Assembly: GCA_045576435.1 (NCBI GenBank)
Contig: JAZNGL010000104.1
Location: 1-11,907 of the forward strand
Reading direction: 5' to 3'
Length of the DNA: 11,907 nucleotides
Source of the DNA: CAKSIW01 sp045576435
Lineage (GTDB): Bacteria > Bacillota > Clostridia > Monoglobales > Monoglobaceae
The first letter of the stretch is position 1. Every line of letters begins with the position of its first letter. A program made the position numbers and the translations under genes. The notes below the pieces were generated by a model. That model had not been told where the DNA came from. It searched no databases and saw only the letters and a program-made list of their open reading frames with translations. This document shows positions 6,634 through 11,907 of this stretch, in pieces.

Positions 6634-7533
6634 TTATTTTATTAAAAAATATTTCATGGTAAGCAAAATAAAACTCAGTATAATCGGTAAACTTAAAATA
6701 CTGTTCAGCATTAATTCGCCAAATCCAAATTCTTTGTAAACCCGCATCTTTTCACCTTTTATGCAAAGCAATAGTAGAAAAAATATAAACACAACAACGG
6801 CAATAATGAAAATAAGTAATATATAATCAATAACATATGCCAACATAAATCCAAAAACTAACGCCGCAAGATTACTAAAGGCATGATATACCATCGCAGC
6901 ATAAAGCGACTTAGTTCTGACAAGAACAAATAATGACATTATTCCCATAAACAAAAATCCAACAAACTCATTAAGTCTCATATGCATGAGCGCAAAAACT
7001 AGCGTCGTGAAAATTACCGCTCCCCACGTATTTGAACGCTCATATGCACTGAACAAAATGCCTCTGATCCAAAACTCCTCAAGTATTGCAGGAACAACAA
7101 CTACCGCAATTGCACCAAGAATCATTTGACATAAATTTTGTGCTATTGGTATTGCATCCACACTCTCTTTGTTTAAAACATTACTAATATATAAATTAGC
7201 CGGTATATTCAGGAGCATCATAACAAACTGCCCGGTTATACCAAGCACCATAGCAATTCCTAAAAAATCCATACGACATCTATTCAATTTAAGGTCATCT
7301 TTAATGCTCTTTTTGTTTAAATGAATTGCCGATTTCCCATAGATAACTATTGGCACACCAATTGCAATAATTTCAACAATTGCAATCTGAATATATTCGT
7401 GTGGCGGATTTGACATAAAACTAATCACCGCCTGCACCGCAATTTCTGCCGCTAACTGCGCCAAAACCACCCAAAAAATCATCCAGCGGACACTTTTCAT
7501 TTCTTTTCTAAGCTCATATTTTTTCTTTGACAT
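6634..7533 (-). CDS. CPBP-family membrane metalloprotease
   Basis: CPBP (CAAX protease and bacteriocin-processing, Abi/Rce1-like) intramembrane protease, 299 residues with about eight hydrophobic segments. The motifs are intact: EEFWIRG with E152, E153 and R157; FALMH with F180 and H184; and HAFSN with H217 and N221. These provide the expected glutamate and histidine active-site residues in the membrane, so it should be active. A charged stretch (KGEKMRVYKEFGFGE) divides the last two membrane segments. Bacterial members mature bacteriocins, confer immunity, or have unknown roles. No bacteriocin-like peptide gene is next to it, so the substrate is unknown. GGAG nine bases before the ATG supports the start. 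It is 22 bases downstream of the DJ-1 gene and 30 upstream of mltG. Confidence 0.9.
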   Translation of the reverse strand: MSKKKYELRKEMKSVRWMIFWVVLAQLAAEIAVQAVISFMSNPPHEYIQIAIVEIIAIGVPIVIYGKSAIHLNKKSIKDDLKLNRCRMDFLGIAMVLGITGQFVMMLLNIPANLYISNVLNKESVDAIPIAQNLCQMILGAIAVVVVPAILEEFWIRGILFSAYERSNTWGAVIFTTLVFALMHMRLNEFVGFLFMGIMSLFVLVRTKSLYAAMVYHAFSNLAALVFGFMLAYVIDYILLIFIIAVVVFIFFLLLLCIKGEKMRVYKEFGFGELMLNSILSLPIILSFILLTMKYFLIK

Positions 7534-7555
7534 CTGACAAATCTCCGTTTAAAGA

Positions 7556-8092
7556 TTAGATATGCTGCATTTGTTTAAGAATTTCCACTCCGGCTTCCGG
7601 TTTGAAAAAATTTACAATTTCAGCCCCAAACAACATTGAAGCTCCTGCACCTTTTCCTGTGATTATATTCCCATCAACAGCGACCAATTTGTCCAATATT
7701 TCTGCACCCTTAAGATATTTTTCAAAACCCGGATAACAAACAGCTTTTTTCCCTTCAAGAATACCAAGCTGACCAAGCACCATCGGTGCCGCACAAATCG
7801 CAGCAACAAGCAGCTTTCTTTCTGCACAATACTTAATTGTGTTTATTACAGTCTCATCATTTTGAAGATTTGTTGTTCCCGGCATACCTCCCGGAAGAAT
7901 AACGCCATCAATATTTTCTAAATCAATCTCCGCTTTTTCAACATCGGCTTTAATCAGCACTCCGTGACTACCTTTTATCATATCCTGGTTAAGTCCAACA
8001 GTTGCAATTTCTATTTCCGCTCTACGGATAACATCAAGAGTTCCAATTGCCTCAGTTTCTTCAAAACCATCTGCTAAAAACATATATAACAT
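7556..8092 (-). CDS. DJ-1/PfpI family protein
   Basis: Single-domain DJ-1/PfpI (ThiJ) protein of 178 residues, probably cytoplasmic. Glu14 in DGFEETEA and the nucleophile-elbow Cys100 in AAICAAPMVL match the conserved Glu-Cys pair. ILPGGMPG (65-72) and ITGKGAGAS are also typical. Where human DJ-1 has His126 this protein has Tyr in CYPGFEKY, a form familiar in bacterial members. Proposed activities for the family include glyoxalase III-like removal of methylglyoxal, redox sensing and protein repair; the sequence does not choose among them. The start at 8092 has only a weak site (AAAGTGG, seven bases away); an ATG at 8083 is possible but has none. It lies between the glycosyltransferase and the CPBP gene, with gaps of 24 and 22 bases. 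Confidence 0.9.
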   Translation of the reverse strand: MLYMFLADGFEETEAIGTLDVIRRAEIEIATVGLNQDMIKGSHGVLIKADVEKAEIDLENIDGVILPGGMPGTTNLQNDETVINTIKYCAERKLLVAAICAAPMVLGQLGILEGKKAVCYPGFEKYLKGAEILDKLVAVDGNIITGKGAGASMLFGAEIVNFFKPEAGVEILKQMQHI

Positions 8093-8116
8093 AAAAGCAC
8101 CACTTTCTATTAATTT

Positions 8117-8845
8117 TTATTTGTTTTTAGTTTTAATAACTGTAAACAGGAATTTAGGCAACGCCAAAAACCTTCCTATTCTTGACGGATTTTTCATAAG
8201 TCTATAGAGCCACTCCAGATTAAGCTTGATGAAAATTTTTGGAGCCCTTTTCGCCGTTCCTGCAAAAACATCCAGTGTTCCGCCAACACCCATACACAAG
8301 TTGACCTTAAGTTCCTTAAGATTTTCCGCAATCCATTTTTCTTGTTTGGGTGCGCCCAAACACACAAGTAACAACTTCGCCCCTGACTCATTTATTTGAG
8401 ATACTATTTCAAGGTTTTGTTCTGTTTTAAAATATCCGTCGTGTGTTCCAACAATATTAATTCCAGGATATTTTTCTTCCATTTTTTCCTTTGCTGCTTC
8501 TGCAACGCCCGGCTTTGCACCAAACAAAAAGACTCCGCCTTCATTATGACTCATCTTTTCCAATAGCGCACAAACAACATCAAATCCTGCAACTCTTTCA
8601 GGGACGGGTGTTCCTAAAATTTTTGCAGCATATACCACGCCAATTCCATCCGCAGTACATAAATCGGCATTGTTAAGTATTTCTTTTAATTCATCATCCT
8701 CACATGCATGCATAACTATTTCAGGATTTGGAGTAAAAATAGTTGATACACCTTGAGAATTTGCTAACTCATATGCTTTCTCAACAGCATCTTTAAAATT
8801 TATTTTATCAACCTTAACTCCCAATATATTTACCGTGTTTCTCAT
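8117..8845 (-). CDS. WecB/TagA/CpsF family glycosyltransferase
   Basis: GT26-family enzyme that transfers an N-acetylmannosamine-type sugar from UDP to a lipid-linked GlcNAc, an early step in wall teichoic acid or related polymer synthesis. The 242 residues show TPNPE at 38-42, ADGIGV at 65-70 with the conserved Asp66, RVAGFD at 84-89, GAKPGVA at 109-115, LGAPKQEKW at 163-171 and GVGGTLDVFAGTAKRAPK at 186-203. The basic, aromatic tail (EWLYRL then NPSRIGRF) resembles the membrane-binding appendage of TagA. I chose the ATG at 8845: GGGAG lies seven bases upstream and the gene then clears ung by 31 bases. An in-frame TTG at 8884 would overlap ung. No other teichoic acid gene is in view, so the acceptor and polymer are unknown. 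Confidence 0.92.
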   Translation of the reverse strand: MRNTVNILGVKVDKINFKDAVEKAYELANSQGVSTIFTPNPEIVMHACEDDELKEILNNADLCTADGIGVVYAAKILGTPVPERVAGFDVVCALLEKMSHNEGGVFLFGAKPGVAEAAKEKMEEKYPGINIVGTHDGYFKTEQNLEIVSQINESGAKLLLVCLGAPKQEKWIAENLKELKVNLCMGVGGTLDVFAGTAKRAPKIFIKLNLEWLYRLMKNPSRIGRFLALPKFLFTVIKTKNK

Positions 8846-8876
8846 AATCTCACTCCCAATCCAAATTATTATTGCC

Positions 8877-9545
8877 TTAATCAATCGACCAATCTATTGG
8901 TGTTTCTCCCATATCTGTCAAAAGTTTATTGGTCAACGAAAAATGTTTGCATCCAAAAAAGCCATTATAGGCTGAAAGCGGACTTGGATGAACCGATTCA
9001 AGAATCTTATGTTGTGGGTTAGTTATCAATTTCTTCTTCTGTCTTGCATTTGATCCCCAAAGCAAAAACACTATTGGCTTCTCGCGTTCATTCAAAAGTT
9101 CAATCACTCTGTCCGTGAAGATTTCCCAACCCATTCCTTTGTGACTGTTTGCTTCACCCTTGCGAACAGTAAGTGCTGCGTTCAAAAGCAACACGCCCTC
9201 TTTTGCCCACTTGGTTAATTCGCCATGTGTGGGAATTGGTTCTCCTAAATCATCGTGAATTTCTTTGAATATGTTTTTAAGTGACGGCGGTGGCTCAACG
9301 CCTTTTTTAACCGAAAAGCAAAGTCCATGCGCTTGTCCCTCACCATGATATGGATCCTGCCCTAAAACCACCGCCTTAACATCCTTATATGGCGTTAATT
9401 TAAGGGCATTAAATATATCATACATATCAGGGAAAATAGTTTTTTCCCTATATTCTCTTGCAAGAAATCCGCGAAGTTTCAGGTAATACTCTTTTTCAAA
9501 CTCACCCTCAAGAATTTCATCCCAATCGTTTTCAATGTTAACCAT
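8877..9545 (-). CDS. ung: Uracil-DNA glycosylase, family 1
   Basis: Removes uracil from DNA, the first step of base excision repair after cytosine deamination or dUMP incorporation. The 222-residue product carries the family 1 water-activating motif GQDPYH at 62-67 (catalytic Asp64), the GLCFSV uracil-pocket strand, PPPSLKNIFKEI at 85-96, LLLNAALTV at 119-127, LLWGSNA at 161-167, and the DNA-inserting loop HPSPLSAYNGFFG starting at His186. Length matches E. coli Ung closely. The ATG at 9545 is chosen because GGAG lies nine bases upstream; the open frame reaches a GTG at 9560 without a suitable site. It is 17 bases after the acyl ligase gene and 31 before the glycosyltransferase. No anomalies. 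Confidence 0.98.
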   Translation of the reverse strand: MVNIENDWDEILEGEFEKEYYLKLRGFLAREYREKTIFPDMYDIFNALKLTPYKDVKAVVLGQDPYHGEGQAHGLCFSVKKGVEPPPSLKNIFKEIHDDLGEPIPTHGELTKWAKEGVLLLNAALTVRKGEANSHKGMGWEIFTDRVIELLNEREKPIVFLLWGSNARQKKKLITNPQHKILESVHPSPLSAYNGFFGCKHFSLTNKLLTDMGETPIDWSID

Positions 9546-9562
9546 TTCAAAACACTCCACTT

Positions 9563-11176
9563 TTACGAATGCAAAAATCTCTTTATCTTCTTTGTTGTTG
9601 TCTTTTCAAATTCAACATCCCTGAACACAATTTTCTTAATTTGTTTTTGTGATGGAAGCGTTTCATTAAGAGCCTGAACATCTTTCTTTATTCTTTCCTT
9701 TTCTTCAGGTGTTTCTGTGTATATTTCAGCACAGATAACATCGTCATCACCATAAACTAAAACTTCATTAACGCCCTCAACACTCAAAATAACCTCTTCA
9801 ATTTCTTCAGGATATACATTTTTTCCGTTACTCAGAATAATAATATTCTTTTTTCTACCCGTAATATATATAAATCCATCTTCGTCAATTGTTCCGATAT
9901 CTCCTGTTCTGAACCATTCGCCATCAAAAGCAGCCTCAGTTGCTTCCGGATTATTATAGTAACCCAACATAACGGTATCGCCTTTAACAAGAAGTTCGCC
10001 TTCGCCCTCTTCATTAGGATTATCAACTTTAACCTCTGTTCCCGGGATGGCAACACCAACACTTCCAAACTTAATTTCTTCGTTTCTGTTTGTTGCTACA
10101 ATCGGTGAACACTCGGTTATGCCATAACCATTTATAATAGTTACTCCCAAATCTTCAAAGCCTTTCATATACTTATTATTAATCGGGGCACCACCTGTGA
10201 TTATCATTTTAAGATTTCCACCAAATGCATCTATAACAGTTTTAAAGAACACTTTTCTCAAATCTATTCCGACTTTTCTCAGCGCATTGCTAATCTTTAT
10301 GAGTATTCTCAATATTTTTGCCTTGCCGGTTTTCTCAGCATTTTTCCAAATCTTTTTATAAAATGTCTCAACAAAAAGTGGAACAACCGATATATGTTCG
10401 GGTTTTATTATATTGATATCTTTAAGTATATTCTTTAAACTATTGTTGATGTATACAGTATATCCCGTTATCAGCTGACACATTATGCAAGCCATCATTC
10501 CAAACGTGTGATTGAGAGGCAACACTGCAACCGTGTTGGGAGGTTCCAGCAGGTTTCTGCAACTATTCACAACGTCTGCTGCAAGATTTTTGTGACTAAG
10601 CATTACGCCCTTTGGTTTTCCTGTTGTTCCTGATGTATAAATCAAAGCACACATTTTCTCGCAATCAATAACATTTTCCAAAAATTCAACGTTTCCTGCT
10701 TCAATTAATTCGTTGCCCTTTTTAACACAATCATCAAAATCCGTTGTTGAAATATAATGTTTTATTGTCGGAATATTTGCAACACATTCATCAACAATAT
10801 TCTTCTTTGCTGAAGAATACATAATTGCTTTTGCTTCACTATCATTAATCAAATTAGTAAGCTCAACAGAGCCAAGCTCCTTGTCTATTGGAACAATAAC
10901 ATTTGAACCATTTACCGCTGCAAAATATGTAACTATCCATTCATAGCTATTTTCGCCATAAACCACAATCTTTTCATTTCTGAGTCCCAAATCATAAAAA
11001 TAGGTTCCCAAAGCATCAATATCTTTTTTAAACTGTGAATATTTAACACATACCTCTTCTTTACCGCGTGCAAACATAAACACATCTCTATCCGCAAAAG
11101 TATTTGCAGTAACCTCAATTAGTTCCTTTAAATTCTTAATTTCCGGAACATTATAATATTTTCTTTCCTTAGCCAT
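9563..11176 (-). CDS. AMP-forming acyl-CoA/acyl-acid ligase
   Basis: ANL-superfamily adenylating enzyme of 537 residues, most like long-chain fatty acid-CoA ligases: it activates a carboxylic acid with ATP and passes it to CoA or another thiol. The ATP-binding loop YTSGTTGKPKG is at 180-190, NGYGITE at 349-355, WFRTGD at 421-426, the hinge region GRKKNIIILSNGKNVYPEEIE at 440-460, and the C-terminal catalytic Lys region TTTKKIKR at 526-533. All core motifs look intact. There is no signal peptide, so it is cytoplasmic or peripheral. The acid is not readable; fatty-acid scavenging for membrane lipids is an inference. The ATG at 11176 follows AAAGG at a slightly long 11 bases; a GTG at 11185 would be too close to it. 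It is downstream of the DUF6062 gene (30-base gap). Confidence 0.88.
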   Translation of the reverse strand: MAKERKYYNVPEIKNLKELIEVTANTFADRDVFMFARGKEEVCVKYSQFKKDIDALGTYFYDLGLRNEKIVVYGENSYEWIVTYFAAVNGSNVIVPIDKELGSVELTNLINDSEAKAIMYSSAKKNIVDECVANIPTIKHYISTTDFDDCVKKGNELIEAGNVEFLENVIDCEKMCALIYTSGTTGKPKGVMLSHKNLAADVVNSCRNLLEPPNTVAVLPLNHTFGMMACIMCQLITGYTVYINNSLKNILKDINIIKPEHISVVPLFVETFYKKIWKNAEKTGKAKILRILIKISNALRKVGIDLRKVFFKTVIDAFGGNLKMIITGGAPINNKYMKGFEDLGVTIINGYGITECSPIVATNRNEEIKFGSVGVAIPGTEVKVDNPNEEGEGELLVKGDTVMLGYYNNPEATEAAFDGEWFRTGDIGTIDEDGFIYITGRKKNIIILSNGKNVYPEEIEEVILSVEGVNEVLVYGDDDVICAEIYTETPEEKERIKKDVQALNETLPSQKQIKKIVFRDVEFEKTTTKKIKRFLHS

Positions 11177-11206
11177 AATTAACACAACCTTTCTAAAATA
11201 TATCTT

Positions 11207-11907
11207 TTAAATATTAAAGTCTGTTTTCTTTTCTATGTCACACCCGGATGTTTTTATAATCGCTCTGTGTAATGAATCTTTAGAATTCCCCCAGGGCTTA
11301 TCTTTGAACCTATGGTCAAATTTATCTATAAACCATAATAATTCCGATTTAACTCTTTCAATATTTTTCATTTGGAAGTCGCTCAAAAACTCTAAAAACT
11401 CTTCTCTCTGTGCCTTTGAAAGTTCCTTTTTTGACGCACTTACCAATCTTTCAAAATGCTTCAAGCAAAAGCCTTTTGAATTTTTAACCTTATTCCTGAA
11501 TCCCTCCTCTTTTTTCCAAAGATAAAAAAACGTTTCTATATATCTTTTCATGCTTTTTTCTATTTTTTCGCATACAAAACAGCTCTTTTCAAGCCTTTCA
11601 ATATAATTAGAGACAGTTTCTTCATCTGCTTTTTCTTTTTTCTTAAAAAAACCTTTATTTTTTTGTTCATCAAACTCTTTTTTTAATAAATTTTCAATAT
11701 CCTTTTGGAGTTTTGTCATATGTGTGCTAAGCATTAATGCAAGGCCCAAACGATTATGGCTTTCATACATCATTTTATAATGCTCATTACAAAACCCTTT
11801 TTCATTAGTCTCGTCACGAACATCCTGCTCCATATATGAAGGGCCCATTGTGAAATTTAAAACATCCTTTTCCAGTTTCTCATACATCACACAAAAAGGA
11901 CACTCGG
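11207..11907 (-). CDS. DUF6062 family protein, 5' end outside window
   Basis: Partial gene: the reading frame stays open to the window edge, and the residues before the first Met in view (ECPFC) match the conserved ECPLC start region of DUF6062 proteins, so the real start lies beyond 11907. The visible part is about 232 residues, soluble, helical and highly charged. It ends with the family segment FDHRFKDKPWGNSKDSLHRA. Cys/His pairs occur twice: CPFC then GFCNEH, and CFVC (104-107, counting from the GTG at 11890) then GFCLKH (140-145). This looks like a duplicated metal-binding module. Between the repeats is a Lys-rich linker (80-90). Neither the activity of the family nor its partners is known to me. 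First visible gene of the long operon, 30 bases before the acyl ligase; the operon promoter is not in the window. Confidence 0.85.
   Translation of the reverse strand, partial: ECPFCVMYEKLEKDVLNFTMGPSYMEQDVRDETNEKGFCNEHYKMMYESHNRLGLALMLSTHMTKLQKDIENLLKKEFDEQKNKGFFKKKEKADEETVSNYIERLEKSCFVCEKIEKSMKRYIETFFYLWKKEEGFRNKVKNSKGFCLKHFERLVSASKKELSKAQREEFLEFLSDFQMKNIERVKSELLWFIDKFDHRFKDKPWGNSKDSLHRAIIKTSGCDIEKKTDFNI

Noticed and set aside
1..11907. Mobile element, prophage, CRISPR array or defence system
   Set aside because: No transposase, integrase, terminal inverted repeat pair, regularly spaced repeat or defence-family protein was found; every large frame is a housekeeping or conserved family gene.

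Overview
The window is AT-rich, gene-dense and built from housekeeping genes. Strong AGGAGG-type ribosome sites, near-perfect vegetative sigma-factor promoters, a structured leader before rplM, an mltG-trmR pair and a DUF6062 protein all point to a Bacillota (Clostridia) chromosome. Nothing suggests a phage, plasmid or genomic island. I see no transposase, integrase, CRISPR array or tRNA gene.

Layout. (1) Positions 1-375 hold no protein gene. On the minus strand they contain an apparent small structured RNA gene with its own promoter and terminator (6S-like in outline), a pair of spaced palindromes, and the rpsI terminator. (2) Positions 376-1393 are the rplM-rpsI operon (L13, S9) on the minus strand, read from a consensus promoter through a folded leader that is probably the L13 autoregulatory leader. 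(3) From a divergent promoter region, positions 1598-3744 carry two coupled plus-strand genes: a protein that looks like a degenerate histidine kinase, and a CCA-adding tRNA nucleotidyltransferase whose start codon overlaps the first gene's stop. (4) Positions 3749-11907 are one long minus-strand operon with gaps of 4-31 bases: DUF6062 protein (5' end outside the window), AMP-forming acyl ligase, ung, WecB/TagA/CpsF glycosyltransferase, DJ-1/PfpI protein, CPBP membrane protease, mltG, trmR, rodA. It meets cca tail to tail with four bases between stop codons, and the only good terminator hairpin lies inside the end of cca.

How the genes fit together. Two members act on the cell wall (RodA polymerises glycan strands, MltG cuts nascent strands) and the TagA-like enzyme probably makes a linkage unit for a wall polymer. 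TrmR and Cca act on tRNA, Ung repairs DNA, and the acyl ligase activates a carboxylic acid, probably a fatty acid. The grouping suggests growth-linked co-expression rather than one pathway.

The least explained parts are the small RNA and palindromes at 1-330, the pseudokinase at 1598-2425, and the duplicated Cys/His module of the DUF6062 protein. Start codons were chosen by ribosome-site spacing; five genes start at an ATG inside a longer open frame that begins with TTG or GTG.
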